Below, piece after piece: positions 25,193 through 39,489 of a stretch of 64,000 bases of DNA. Under the pieces are notes generated by a model, which saw only the letters and a program-made list of their open reading frames with translations, did not search any database and was not told where the DNA came from. The position numbers and the translations under genes were made by a program. Origin of the DNA: Litomosoides sigmodontis (Eukaryota > Nematoda > Chromadorea > Rhabditida > Onchocercidae); contig OY718804.1 in the NCBI GenBank assembly GCA_963070105.1, forward strand, positions 11,547,817 through 11,611,816, read 5' to 3'. Positions within the stretch are counted from its first letter, which is position 1; each line of letters begins with the position of its first letter.

Positions 25193-28100
25193 TCAATTGA
25201 TATCATTACTTTTAGTTAAACAAACATCCCCAGTACCGAAGCAAGTAACTAAAATCGATTTTTTCCGCAAACTTAATATGCCCTAAAATAATCGAGAAAT
25301 CGGGGAGAGTAAGAAATATTGAGAAATACTGACATCAAATTTGAAGTCATCCAAATTCTTATATTCCGCTAGCTTTTTCTTGAGAAATGGATGAACTTCC
25401 AAGCGTCTCGAGTGTTTGTAGAATTTTAGAAAAGCCCAAAACTTCTCCAACCCGTAGAGTTCACCTCGTTTAACATCGTTCATTGTTTCCTCTTGGAAGT
25501 CTAAGTATATATTTGGCCTGAACTTGCGCTCTAGTCCAAAGTTGTAGAATCTAAATAGGCATTCTAACCCGTACCTGCAAGAAGAACAACATTGCCATCC
25601 ACAAAACGCTTTCAGTTACACATTTTTAAAACAACAGGTAGCATTTCTTGTGGAACCATAAGATCAGAAAAACAAACCTATAACCCGCTTTCGCATCTTC
25701 AAGGGCCAAATGTCTAAATTCTTGATACATTTTCCGGTTGAAATGGTCTCGCAAGAAAAACGACAAGAAACGAAAATAAGTATTCATTTCAGTCGTGCCA
25801 TAACCCAAATGTTCTCTCTGCTGTAGACATGATATTCTCCATTTCGTGTATATCTGTATATTTACAATATGTTCTTTCATAGCAATGTTTGATGCGCGAA
25901 TAAATATAATTCAAATGAATTTGGTTAATTAACGAATTTACTAAAACTATTCGATTCTTTACTTCAACAAGCAACTCAGAATATCAACCTCGCTAACTAA
26001 ACTCTTTAACGATTCATGTTAATCTTCGATACTAACCTAGATAGTACATTTTCGGCCATATAATCATCTAGCAATATTACTCTTTAGCATCATTTTACCA
26101 CTACCGCCCCACTCCTTTATAAGATTGTCTCGTGGCCAAGGCAAATTTTTTTTTTTGCAACAACTGTTGATTGAGTTTAATTCAAAACTGCGGTTAAATG
26201 ATACAGAAAACACTAACTTGTTCCTGGAAGCCATTCTCTTGCAGCAAGCTAAAGGAAATGTGCATTGAAGGACCAGGCACCGCTTGGCCACTCGTTGATT
26301 CGATCGAGTCGCTGAAACTTTATTAACAAATTTTGCAGCCAGATGTGTTAGAAGTTGTCACTGCAGATGTGTAGACACAAATATGACATCCAACAGACTT
26401 ACGCATTAACAGAAGATGTTCTCGAGCGAGTGCCAAAAACCCAACCAACGGGCATTTCAACAGGTGGATTTTCGCTATGACGAGTTTTATATTTTCTTGG
26501 CTGGGAAGAATCTGAAGCGGTACTATTCTTCACTGGGTAAAAGCGTGGTGTTAACATACCACATTCTGTTTCTCGTTTTGCCAGCGGACTTTTTGTCTGA
26601 AATACTCCTGATGTACTTTCACTATAATGAAGAAACTCATTTGTGGTGTTTCAACATATCATGAAAACATGGCTAGCTGAACATGGAATCAAATTGCATC
26701 AGAAGCGCCGGATGACCCTTGTGTTCCAGCTACCTCATGAAAACAATCCTAACAGTGTGACAGTAAAGGCTGAAAATACCAATATTTGTACCGACGATGC
26801 AGCGTTTGCAGCAGCTCTCTCACGTGCTTTCTGAGCCCACACTGAAGAAATTTCCGGAATACTACTTGGAGTCGGGAACAGTTTCGACGACTGTTCCGGT
26901 GGTGCATATTCCTGAACAGTGCTATCTTCCCCTCTCAGTTGATCCGGAACAGTATCAACATTATTTATATGAATCTAAAAATGCCATTCGACTAGAAAAT
27001 GTGACTAGAAAATCAGTAACTGACTAGAAAATCATTAACATGCGCAGAGGAAATTAGTCAGTGATAACGCAATCACCTTACGCTCGGCTTCTTTACGATT
27101 CCATAATTCATTTTCATATCGCCTGAGTCCGCATTCCATTTCCTCCGTGAAATTTTGATTTACTTTGGAAGACGCTGAATCACTAGTACGTTCAAACCGT
27201 CTTTTATTGGATAGAGCTGGTGTTACAATGATCAGCTTTTTAATATTTGCATCACTTATATCTTCCAATGAATCATCCGACATTGTCCTTGAAAAGTTCA
27301 TTTTTATTATGGAAAAATTTTGGCTCAATTTCCGCCAACAATAATAGTGAACGTATCATGCTGTAGCCAACTTTAGTTGAGTTAGTCATTTCTTCATCAA
27401 TAATATACAGTGCCAAAATTTAAAACTTACACCCTATTAATTGCTCTCCTCTCACGTCGTGGCAGATCTGGTACTGCAAAGAAATCATCATTTTGCACGT
27501 CAATTTCTGCAGCAGTTCGTGCTGGTGGTGACGAAACAGAGTGTGATACTCCCTTGCTGACAGAGTTACAGGAAGCCTTACTTTTTCTTTGCTTTCGACT
27601 TTTGACCTACAATTTCCGTGGAAACGAAATTATATAACCACGATTGTAAAACTACCACACAAAACGCGACTGGATTTACAACTATTTTGTAAATTACATG
27701 CAAATAAATGACAAACCTCTTGCCAATCCTCCACTTCAGACTCTTTCATTAGTTCTCTGTTCTGTTCTGCCATTTCCCCACTGCTGCTGTTCACATCATC
27801 ATTGCCTCCGTTTCTGTCCAATAACCGCACATGTGCAACACCCTCAATTTCCACATTCTTACCATCTTTAGCTAAATTTGAATTTGTTTCATCTGCACTG
27901 AATGCGGAGTAATTTCCAACAATAATTTTGGTGGTGTCACCATTGTTGTGTCCCTCACAAGATCGCTTTTCAGCTTCGACAGATTCCAAAGAGACAGACG
28001 GCTGCAATTCACCTTGCACCAAAGCACTAGAATCTATCGTCTCAGCTGGTGTTGTTGCCATCACCTCACTATCCGCCACTTTTACAGCTGTTCCAGTTGC

Positions 28101-31100
28101 TTGATGAACAGAACTACTAATTGATTCTGTAGTTTGCAGTAAAGCTGGTGAAAGTGGCCACTGTTGTGGGTTATCACGCGGACGGACCTATAACAGATTT
28201 AAAACAAATCTGAAACATCAGTTCTTAAAGCGAAACTATTATTTTTCATAAAGCTTATAAACAGTTCCACTAACGAAAAAAAAAACAATGCACTGGTTTA
28301 TCACAACGTTCCAATGCATAGCAATAACGATATGCTATATTAAGTAATTGTACTAAAAAATTTCCAAAGAAATTTTTTTTTAAATATGTAGCCACTGATT
28401 TATGAAATTAGAATAACCAAATGGCTTACATTCTCACTGTCATCGCTTAGTTCCACTTTTTCACTACTTCGCAAAGCTTCAGTGATTAATACAATATTAT
28501 CCGTGAGTGTACGAACACGCGGGAAACTAGCTATCAGCGCTAACGATAAGAAACCATTTCTATCCATCTTTCGCCGTAAATAAAAATCTTTCTGGAGATT
28601 TTCCGGTGACAGATAATACTCTCTGAAATAGCACTTCCCCATCAAGACATGAAGTGAAATGCATAGCGGAACCTTACAATACACAATTTGAAGCTTACTT
28701 GATTAACAACGCACCCAAAATTTATTTATGGGAGATATTCACAGAAGGGACAAAGCTAACGATACGAATAATAGGATTCACAAGAGCTTGTAAAAGTGCT
28801 ATCAGGTTATTTAAAAAAAAAAAATGAAACAGTGGTAAACTTACATTTGTTTTCTAACATATTCTTTCAAAGTTTCACCGGTAATCGGTGCTTGAGGTGA
28901 TATGGGTGGATACGCGGCATGGTAAGGGACACTCATGGGACCTACTACTGATCCAGGGATGAACTCACCTTTGCTCGTGAGAACACCGCTGCCAGGTGAG
29001 AGTAAAGCGGTTGGCGTTGGTGGGACGGTATTAGATGTAAGCGATGATGCTACACTGTCTGGACGTGATTCACCTACCGTTGCAGCTGTAGCTGCCACAG
29101 TAGGTGGTGGTTGAGAAAGCAGGTGAGGATTAAATGGGGAAATGTGTGAATGACGAAATGTTAAGGCAGCCATTTGTTGATGTGCCTGGAACATAATATT
29201 TGCAGTGGGAAAAGCTGCAGCTAATGCAGGATCCAAGCATGTCGAACTGGGGTCGAATGGAGGTATCGTTGACACAGCGTAGAATTGGGCGTATTGAGAC
29301 TCCATCAAATCCATATAATCGAAGTTATCGTCGTCTCCCGCACACTCATCCCAATCTGGCAATGGTCCACGTGCCCGCCTTTGTGCCGCAGTTAATTTTG
29401 GCGGCGCCTGTGGGTGCGACCCACGTAGTTGCCATTTATCATTACGTGGAAAAAATGTTTTGCTACGATCCGCGATATCATCTGCTCCAACATTACTACC
29501 AGTGCTTCCGCGTTCATAATGAAGTGGTTGTTGATGCTGCTGACGACGCACTGCATCGGCTGCTGAGCCACCATTTTTATGCCAATAATCTACGCCACTT
29601 ATACGATTTCCAATTATCGATGCACGCATTAATTGTGGCTGCCCAAAATATGGTCGATGGCGATTACCACCATTTTGAAGCGTTGCTGTTGCTGCCGATG
29701 TAGTAGCCCATTGTTGCTGGTTAATCCCGTTTGGTGCTGCGGCCGCCATTGCCGCTGTTTCGTCACGTTTGTTATACCTGCAAAAATACTTTACAATTTT
29801 TTCACTTTTATTATCGAAAACATTTATTTAAAAAATTGATGAAACAATGACTTCAGTTGCTTATTTTCAAAATGAATCAAATTCTTTATCATAGTGTAGA
29901 GTCATTTTTGCGTTACAATATCAAAGCGAGAATGAAGTGCAACAATGCTATTTATCAAAACGAATGAAAGCAGAGCACGATGCAAAACTGAAAAAATGAA
30001 AAACAAAAAAAAATGCATGTAGATTATTTCACAACTTAAAAAAAATTAACGAGTCATATACATATAGAGTTCGCATATTCGATTGTCTACTGTTTGTTTT
30101 TGAACACTTTTTTTTAAATAAAAAGTTCAAAACACTTACGCATACTGTTACTGATATGTAACTTCGAATGGATCATATTAAAGCTGAATAACAGAAGTAT
30201 GCTAGCCAAGTATCATAAGAGAAAAAATTAAAAGAAATTAACCTCAATAGACTGCAGGATATACGACCTACGGCTACGGGAATGATGAGATGATAAAATA
30301 TGAATGAACGAAAACTGAACAATAGTAAAACCACATGAATTGGTTCTCCACAAGAATTTTTTAGCCTCCACCAAATCCTTGCAATTCCAGTTCTTCTACG
30401 ACACAATTAAATACACATAACTCCACCGCTATATTGATTGAGATTTCAACCTGTCTCGTATGAGATGGTTTTAAAATTAATACCACTTCAACAAAAAGAA
30501 AAAAGTTCTTTTATGAACTAGCCCATTTCCTTCTTTCATTCCTCACATCATCAGAGCTGATGTTTCAATTCGTATGCAATACAGAATTGATCATTTTCGA
30601 ACAGGAGCAATGCATCAATGACATCGATTCACCATACACACATACCTCAATACTACACTTTTATTCACATGAAACACACGAACAACAAAGTTTGCGGTGC
30701 ATCAAACGGAACATCGGCTTAAGCATTCATTTACAACAGCTCATCATCCACCACATTCACCTACGGGAGCACTGCACGGCAAGCATGACAACGACTCTTT
30801 CAACAAGATCTCAAACAACAATGCTAATCGCTTCATACACTCCATAAAACAGTACGAAAACTGAAATAACTTATGCCGAATAAAAGAATTATCCGTAAAA
30901 GTCACAAATATCACTCCAATACCCATAACTACGATGTAGACGATGATCTATCTGATCTGGGTTGGCGTTCTACCACTACATGCGAAAGAGGACGAAGAGG
31001 TAGGATACCGCATAATGAAATTCTGTACAGAAGCTATTGAAAAAGATCATCAGTGCTCAATGCCAGTTATTGGAGTCTTCAACTCTTTCTGTTCTAAAAT

Positions 31101-34100
31101 TCAATTTGGTTTCCTGCTGGGAAAACTCGTTGCAGCCACTTATGCTTTCAATCGGATAATGATGCATCATAGGCCAGCTAATAAATCAAACATTTCCATC
31201 TAGGCACACAAAACTTTTCAAAGTGTCTTGCTAATGAAATGTAGATTACATGGAAAAGAAAGAAATACTCTCAATAGGAAAGCCGAAAACATTTAAGTTT
31301 AAATCCTCCACAAATCCTAGAGATGCTCACAAAGGACAGTGCCAACACTACAGAACACTGTATTCTTACAACTTTTCTTTAATTAACGTAGATTCGATTA
31401 GGGAGCAAAAACAATTTCATTTTCCAATGTTACGTGGGTTATGCTTCAATTGGGTAACGTATTCTTCCCCAAAAACTAAAAATTACTTATCAAAGTTTGT
31501 AACTATGTCTCTCGCGTGGACAAAAAATATTAAAGCTGAGTCAGCCATCTGGTATGACTCAAGAAAATAAAGCATAAAAGAAACAGTAGTTTCATAAATA
31601 AGAAACCTTTGCGGTGGATATATATTCATTGCCTTCTGATTGCGGGGTTTCGGTTGATAAGAAGAATGTGGGATTAGAGGTACTGCCGTAACCATAGGTT
31701 TTTGCCCCTGTACAGGCGATATACTGTGGTAGTGATGGTTTGTACCAGCAAAATCACCATCAGAATCCACTTTTTTCTTCCACCCTTGATTTCCTTCTAA
31801 CTGATAATAAAATCCGTCTGAAGCTGTATCCAAGTACCTGGAAGAAAAAATGCTAATTAATCCGATGAGAGCATCGGATACTGTGCTATTACTAGAGAAA
31901 GAGAGATGGCAAAAGAGAGACGGATGAACGAAGCGAAAATAATTTGTTGCTTATCCATCACACTACTTACCACCTTACCATTCATTATCGATACTACGAC
32001 AAGATAAAAATCACCACCACTGAAGATACAGAAGTCTAAAGTATTCACTACTCTGATTATTATCAAAAAGTCTAAAGTATTCACTACTCTGATTATTATC
32101 AAAAAGTCTAAGGTATTCACTACTCTTATTATCAAATCAAAGTTCAGCATCAAAGCAACAAATGCAATTTTCATTGCCAAGTAGAACCTTTCGCCTTCGG
32201 TAACAATGCGCATTAGCGTTACATAAGCAGTGCAATGTTAGATTTTTTTAGTGATACAAAGTTCCAGTCAATAACGATAGCAAAGTACAGCATCGCTTTG
32301 TCATTTCACTACAGCAAATGAATATAACAGGCCGTATGGACACAAAAAATTTCAGACCTCTTAATTCTGACACTATCAGTGCAAGGAACACTGAAATATT
32401 AGCGCAACGATCCGTTAAAAGATGTCGTGTGACATGCTAGGAATTTCATTCCACTACCGCTTGTTCACAACAATGTTCGGTGTGCACGAATTGCACAACT
32501 TGCCTTGCTACCGTTGCTACCGATTCTACGCTCGTTAATTTAATTTAATTTAATGGTTCATAGTACTGCAAACAACAAAGAGTAGCAGTAGCGTCACTAC
32601 CATTAGTTTCACTCTAAACACTTCAGACCTCACTGTAGTAGGGTCAGAAAAAACGACGAATAGTGCATGGTGACATATTGTAAGAAAAGAAAAGATTCCG
32701 AAATGTATTTAACCAGTCTAGCAAACTAAATAAAGTTCGAACAACGCGACGTATGTAAGAGGACAGGATAAGAATGGATTCTTGAGAAGAGATTCAAAAC
32801 TTTAGAACCTTAGGTTATTCACTTACTAAACCCTCTTGAAAGGAAGGATACAAGCCGCGCAAACGCATACGACACATTTTGAGATGCATTTTTAAAATTT
32901 AACTACCATATTCTCAGACAGTTAAAAAAACATCAACGAGTACTTTTGATAAAATGTAGCTGAAATTAAGAAAGGAAGATATTAATGTGAGAAGAAACTG
33001 ATCACGTAAAACAGCTTGCTTATTTGGAAATAAAAGCGTATGGAAACTGTATGAGATGGCTAAATGGACGAAACGGAAAGAAAAGCAGGCAGGAGAAGAA
33101 TGAGTAAGGAGTGAAAAGAGACTTAAAAAGAAAATTCCGATAGGAGCTGGGTGTAAAGGGCAACAAACTTGATGCAATGCAGATGTAGGAACAGCAACAG
33201 AAAAAGTGCAGCAGATGAAGTGATGATGGTGATGGTGATGTGATGATGGAACGGTGCAGCAACAACAAGCTGGTTGTCACTTCTGTTGTGAGGAGAAGCG
33301 GCAAGCGAAGTGGACGATATGAAAGCGGCGGTAGCGATGAATGGATCGATATAGTGAAAATGGCTGTAGGATGCATGTGTGTGTCGGGATGGAAAAACGA
33401 GCCGAGCCTTTCTCGCCGTCCATCACCGCTGCATAGCTCTTCCGGAAGCACGAAGATGATGAGACATGCCTCTCGTCTTAGCTCAAAAGGAAAAAGCGAC
33501 ACGCAGCGTTGCAGCAAACATATGGTATGTGTGATAATCAACCGATGTGAGAGAGCTCCTCATCTCATCCTACTACTTTGCCACACACACACACACACAC
33601 ACACTCCCCCCAATCAACCATGCCCGTCTTTGTTAGAAAGGAAGGAAGAAGTCTAAAAGTGTAGATGACCACACCTACGCAACACCCACTCCAAAGGCTC
33701 TTCTATGTTACCAGCTAATACAGTAAAATATCCTTTGTAGGATGGATTAGCTTCTGAAGAAGACAGCGACGGCAGACGGGACGGTATCAATGTCTTCTAA
33801 CTACATATGTGTGTGCGTGCATGTGTGTGTCTGCTGCTGCTGCTGCTGCCGCTGCCGCTGCCGCTACTCACTATGGAAATGCAGGCAACAGCGGTGGGCT
33901 CTCTCTCACCACCCCACCTATCATAGTATAATACACTCCTACCTCCTCACCCGCCCCTGACCTGACCTCCGAAACTTCCACTCCCTTTTTTCAAATCGAT
34001 CGCTCCGGCAACTGAAACATTCCCCCTGTGAAACACACCATTATTCCACCACTACACTACAGTACATACTGCTTCTCTATCGGCATTCCTTAACAACTCT

Positions 34101-37100
34101 CACACACTTCTGCACATCTCTCAACAACCCTTAGCTTCTGCAAACCTTTTCGGTGTTTCGGTAATTTCGCTCCCTGCCATCTCTACTACATCTGTGTACC
34201 AATGTGGTGCGCGTGGATCTTTGCCGCACATAACCATCTGTGTGTTGCTGCTGCTGCTGCTGCTGCTCGGGTCGACTAACGAGGAACGCACGCCTTCACC
34301 CCAAACCACTTATTAAAAAAGGTTGGTGGGGAGGGGGTCTTTCAACTGCCCGCACTTCATGAGCACTAACAAAAATGCACAACTTCATGAGACACGTTCA
34401 CAGAATGACAAAATGCACACTCAGCCACCACAGAAGTGGAAAGCCACAAGAAGCTGCTACCAAGCGTCAAGAACGTACAGCTGTAAACTACTTGCAGTTC
34501 TAATCCAAATCCTAAGTGAAAGCTCAGCATACAGAGCTGCTATCTAGAATTCCCTTCTGAACCACTCCACTCATCCATAAATGCCCAACACACTGAAGTC
34601 GAAGTTCCTTCATTTCATGAAGCTCCATCACTTCAGTTTGCAAACACAGTGGCAACGACGTTATCGGTGAACAACAACCAAGCAAACTTTTTCAACAATG
34701 TCCAAAGCAACCAATCATGAAATGCTATGCGAATGTCTCTTCAAATATGCATGGAAAATTGGAGGAATCTGTAAATGAGAGGAGAGAGTGCACAAAAACA
34801 CGCTGACAGTGGACAGTCGTCGTCGTCCCACTCCTCAGCAGAAAAGATGCTGAGAGAGAGAGAGAGAGCGCGCGAGCGAGCGAGCGACTCTAGTTAGCTA
34901 GCACCCAGACCCAAACCCAGTAAGCAACCGACAGACAGACAGTATAACACGAGTCTTGCCGAATGATCATCGCAGATGCCCGCACTTACTACTTGTGCTG
35001 TCTCGCTATTTCCAGCACGAACTTATCTATCTATTTGCATATATACGTGTATATATCATCTACACTAATAAGTGATTTCAATGTACCGCATTTCTGCTTT
35101 CCCTATGCAGTCTGGAAATGCGCAGTGCGCATGCTATGCTCAACAACAGTAAGAAGCAACTTCTTGCCAACGACGTTTTAATCGAAATATTCGCAGCATG
35201 TATTTTGCTGACTTGAGAAAAAAGGAGAGGAAGAAATGCGGTAGGAAGAGTGACCACATAGCACTTTTTTGCAATGGTACCGAGCATCCAAATAGCCAAG
35301 AGGAACAAAAAGGAAAAAAACAAGCACGCGTACGATGGAATAAAGGAGGACAGATACTACGGCTAGGAATACACCACACTCCAATCTTAACTTCCGAAAC
35401 CTGTCATCGAAAGGTTTGTTGGTTATGCTGCAATTGAGTCAACTAGTCCGTTCGCTTTTGCGATCCCATATCCATTTAATTTTATCATCGGTTCGAATAT
35501 TATCAATGCCTCGAAAGCATGAATCAGGTTAGAATTTAGGAATTAAAGCTGTTACTGTAAGAAGAGTGAGCGATTGGAACACATCAGCAGGCGGCACGCA
35601 ACGCAACAACACCTTACCAATAGTCTTCCTCAGCGTATTCCTCACAGACGGTAGCACATTCAGGACTGTACATAAGTGCCGGTGCAATGCATGACAACGG
35701 TTGTGCACAACCCGACAAAGACGCAGGCGCTAACGCTGGTACAATCTTTTTTTCAGCAGGATGATCGGTGATGATCCCGCAATGCGGGTTGCTCTCTTCT
35801 TTTACTGTCTGCTGCTTCGCGAAGTTTGGACCTCTCCTGCTAGAGTATTTCATTATACTTTAAGCAAACTGCTTCATGTTCAACATTTGTTGACATTTCG
35901 ACCCGACCATTGGAAATGGTACGTTGAATAAATAACTCACACAGAATTCCTTTTCTCTCCAGTTATGCTGCGACCAGTCAAATAGAAAAGAATCACATGT
36001 ATTTATGTTATCTATAAAAAGACCGTGAGAGGAATAATGACAACAACGTGATTGCTGAATGAAATAACTGACCTGCAGTTACGTGAATGGATCAATAACA
36101 AAGGCATTAATTTAACTGCTTTCAGTAATTACGATGAAGTCTTGGCAACCAGTACTTAGGATAAGCAAAATACGAAATTTATAATTAAAAACTCAATTCA
36201 GCATAAGAGCTATAAGAAACCTATGCGCGCTTAGGAAAATGCACACGATAGCGAAACCCTTTTTCGCATCCAATCACTAGGAAAAAAACGAAAGAAAAAT
36301 GATAGTACGAACTAATAATTTCAGACAAAAACTGTTGATTAAAAATTTCAGCATAACAGAGCTGTCTATTTGTTATGAAGCATGTGCAGTACAGCCTGCT
36401 GCAAACTTTATCCAATCTTCCGTTACATGAAACGGAAGAGTTGCCTTTCCAAAAAGAATGAAGAGTGTAATAAGCAAATTGCTACCTTCGTAAAGAAAAA
36501 AAAATGAACTATGATTCCTGCATTTCGCAGGAATGGCCAGCTGGTTAGCTATAAATAATGATTGAAAGCTTTTGCTTGGGAATTATTCATTTCTTTTGTT
36601 TACAACCAAAGTGCAAAAATTTTCTAAAAACCTGGTTTTTTGCGGATGATCACTCTTGCCACTAGATACACTGTTGCCCCGTCTTCCTTGTACTTCACGT
36701 CCCGCATAATCCACATCAATGTCCAATTTTTTCCATGCTTTGCCGCTTCTACTACTTTTTCCCCCGCTTCCATTATTTTCATTTTCCCTATCTCTATCTT
36801 GTCTCACATCCTGAAATATTCCCAGATATCGAAAAGTTCAAAGCTCCCCATTACAAGCAACAAAAATTCACCGGTTTAAAGATACCAAAACGATAGACTG
36901 CAGTGTCATCATAAACCAACGTCAAAAGCATCGTATTTGCATAGTGCGTGATGATCTGTTTAAGATGCAATCATCGAAAGAAGATATGGAAACATGTGCC
37001 AAAAGTGAAAATATTAATTTGAAAAATTAGTGCTTTATCTACAATAGAAAGCAAAAATACCGCATAACATGCCGCCGCTTCTGAACTGTCAGTAACTTTC

Positions 37101-39377
37101 ACCGGTTCATGACCACTTCCCTTCGCATTATTTATCACGCTCTCTTGTTTCAGTTCTTCATTGACTGCTTCATTCAGTGATGGCCAAGCTTTGTCGTCCA
37201 CATTCGCTGCCTTAAAAAAACAAAATCTGTTTGAATCTATCAACAGCATAAGGAAAAATGTTTGGAATCTATCAACAGATAGGGAATATAGAAACTGTTT
37301 CTAGAAAAGTATGATTTTCAGCACAACACACATCTATTGACTAATGAAATACAAACGATATATAATCTTTTGTTAAAAATTGAAATTATATCAAAGCGTG
37401 AAAAAATATTAATGAAATTATTTTAGGCAAGATAGAAAGGCATTAATAACGTGCTTCAACTGCTCCTCTTTGCTTATGGTGGCGATTGCCTGAATGTCAA
37501 CAAGATTATAAATATACGCCTACACTGTTGACGATATCAAATTTACTAATGACATGCATTTGTAAGAATCTTCAACCCTGCTCCTAACTAGCAATCACAA
37601 ATATCTATACTGGGAACAGCAAAGAGGAGCTTTACAAATATTACATTAGCTAGACAAAGGATAATTACTTCGGCATCAAGTTGCTCTTCTTGTTTTGTTT
37701 GACCCGAATGAGAAGGTTTCACTGTTTTATTCGAACTATTTTCACTTGTAAATGTTAGCGTTTCTTGCGCCACCAACTGAATGGACGGAACTGATAAACA
37801 TTTTAAAAAATACACGTGCTCTTTTTAAAGGCATCAGATAGGCAAGCACAGCGATAAGTGTGTAGGTTTCATAGAGGAACCACAATCGTTAAGTCAGAAG
37901 CATTAAAATAAGTCCAAATTTGTCACATCGAAATATACTTCCATTGAATATAATCCTTGTTTGCCAAAATTACGTTTCAAGTTTATAAGTGCAACAAAAA
38001 GAGAGACAAAAGAGACAAAAGAGACAACAAAAGATCAAATTATAAAGCGGTGATGACCTTCATGAAGCACCTTACCTCTCCTTTTTCTGACTTACAATCC
38101 AGTAAATGATCAACTGCATCAATTTTGCCGACATCCTATTAAAACAAACCTTGATAACACTGTCCTTATCATCTGCAACCGCTTTCGAGGATAAAGATAT
38201 TTCTTGTGAATTGGCTTCTTTTGTTGAGGATATCTGAGGATTCACTATACCATCTTCTTTTGACTCTTTTATTTCTAAAATATAAATTTTTGAGTCTTCC
38301 CCTTTGTAGCCATAGCTTTTATCATATGTCGCGGAATCAGGGAATTATACAGACACAAATTATTTATACTTAACATTATCGTAATTATCGTTTTGGAACA
38401 GCTGGAAATTAACAGGGCAAAATTAGCGAAACACAGCTAATACAATTAAGCAAAAAAATCAGCATGGTTTTTCACAAAGCTCGCACATTCACAGACTGAA
38501 AAAAACAAAAACGAGAGAAACTGGCCCACCTGCTGTCGACTGTTTAAACCAAGCATTCACAGTTGGAAGTGGAGCAGGACCTAGCACGATCTCAGGCTGT
38601 TCCGCATGTATTTCACTTTCTTCTTTACCCGCCGACAGTACACTGTCATCCTAGAAAAGAACCCGTAAACGCATTCGCAACACAAAACCAGCTTAGTTCT
38701 AATTATATCTTTCTTCACTTGCTGGCACTACTCCAGATCCGTAAACATTTTAAATTTCTTAAAACACAAAAAATATTTACATTGCTGGGTATTACAAAAT
38801 GAAATAATGTAAGAAAAAGCATGCCGAGTGACATTTTTTTTTAAATAACCTTCCGTAAACGATCAGTTTTGTGACGAGGTTTGCTACGGCGTTGAATTTG
38901 CTGATGACACTGATTTTGTTGCTGTTGACCAAACTGTATCGAACGCTGAATATGAGCATTACTGCTTGAATCCGGTTTTCGTTCCTCAATACACCGTTGA
39001 TGTAAACCGTCTTTGCTTTTTCCAAGAGAGTTCGGAACAGACGACGTGGTTACACCACATACGTCACCTGGTGCAGTACTGCTCATTTGATTTACTGATC
39101 CCATCGTAGTGGTACTTACATCTGTGACCTCATTACTCGCAATTTCAGTTGTAACCGTATCAGTAATACCTGCAGCAGTAGCAGTAGCAGTAGTAGTAGT
39201 AGTAGTGGTAGTTGTAACAGTAGCAGTAGTAGCAGTAATGGTAGCAGCAATAGTAGTTGAAGCAACCGCGACAGTGACGGGGAATTGCGTTGCCATAACA
39301 CTTCCAGCGCCAGTATCGTCCATGTCGGTAGTTCCAGACACAATACGAGCAAATGTTATTTGTGGCTTATTCGCCAT
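25193..39377 (-). CDS. larp-1: La-related protein 1, LARP1 (19 exons)
   Basis: LARP1 is a cytoplasmic RNA-binding protein that binds 5' TOP mRNAs and poly(A) and links TORC1 to translation. Nineteen exons join in phase to about 1540 residues: 39377-38850, 38650-38530, 38274-38150, 37776-37669, 37210-37061, 36810-36632, 35836-35618, 31837-31607, 29777-28845, 28622-28430, 28187-27717, 27606-27431, 27287-27077, 26974-26792, 26596-26403, 26311-26218, 25853-25678, 25574-25334 and 25282-25193. The La motif is at about 860-930 ([33 protein letters not shown]). The DM15 repeats are at about 1363-1511 ([63 protein letters not shown]). Conserved linkers are KTRHSENPP and VPSLPTVNAW-like segments. The N-terminus carries a Thr-rich run. 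The last exon is less certain: the frame can also read through exon 18 to a stop at about 25283. Confidence 0.95.
32034..32133. repeat. 36-bp minisatellite, about three copies
   Basis: The unit starts GTCTAAAGTATTCACTACTC and contains TGATTATTATC. Copies lie at 32034-32069 and 32070-32105, with a shortened third copy with one substitution and a small deletion to about 32133. Confidence 0.92.
33829..33866. repeat. CTG/CCG trinucleotide repeat in a LARP1 intron
   Basis: About seven CTG units grade into CCGCTG units. It is preceded by TG-rich sequence. Confidence 0.93.
34245..34267. repeat. CTG trinucleotide repeat in a LARP1 intron
   Basis: About seven CTG units, 0.4 kb from the other CTG tract and in the same orientation. 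Confidence 0.92.
34852..34887. repeat. GA/GCGA purine-rich repeat in a LARP1 intron
   Basis: GA units run into GCGCGCGAGCGAGCGAGCGA, a CpG-rich patch unusual in this AT-rich window. The patch may mark an internal regulatory element. Confidence 0.85.
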
Positions 39378-39420
39378 AAAAAAAAATCGGGGTAATGCTT
39401 CGCCGAGAAAGACTTCAAAC
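39378..39420 (-). promoter_or_regulatory. Probable trans-splice or 5'-UTR acceptor of LARP1
   Basis: On the gene strand, CTTTTCGGTTTCAG lies about 45 bp upstream of the LARP1 ATG at 39377. In nematodes such a site in front of the first coding exon is often used for spliced-leader addition. A conventional 5'-UTR intron is the alternative. Confidence 0.45.
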
Positions 39421-39489
39421 CTAAATCTGAAACCGAAAAGGCGAGTAATATGAAAATCCTTTAAATACTGATGTAACAAAAACGTGTCC

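Larger units (their letters stand above)
31850..35610. other. 3.8-kb repeat-rich LARP1 intron
   Basis: The largest intron of LARP1, between its exons 7 and 8. It holds a 36-bp minisatellite, CA, CTG/CCG and GA repeats, and no supported nested gene. Plus-strand frames at 33.2-33.7 and 34.3-34.5 kb lack splice or composition support. An internal promoter here cannot be excluded. Confidence 0.7.

Noticed and set aside
26375..27027. Apparent plus-strand gene with two short introns (frames at 26416, 26643 and 26797)
   Set aside because: The minus strand of the same DNA encodes two LARP1 exons (26974-26792 and 26596-26403) with clear family motifs, so the plus-strand frames are antisense shadows. 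The plus model also needed a frameshift.
29200..29703. 167-codon plus-strand open frame
   Set aside because: Antisense of the large LARP1 exon 29777-28845, which is in phase with its neighbours on the minus strand.
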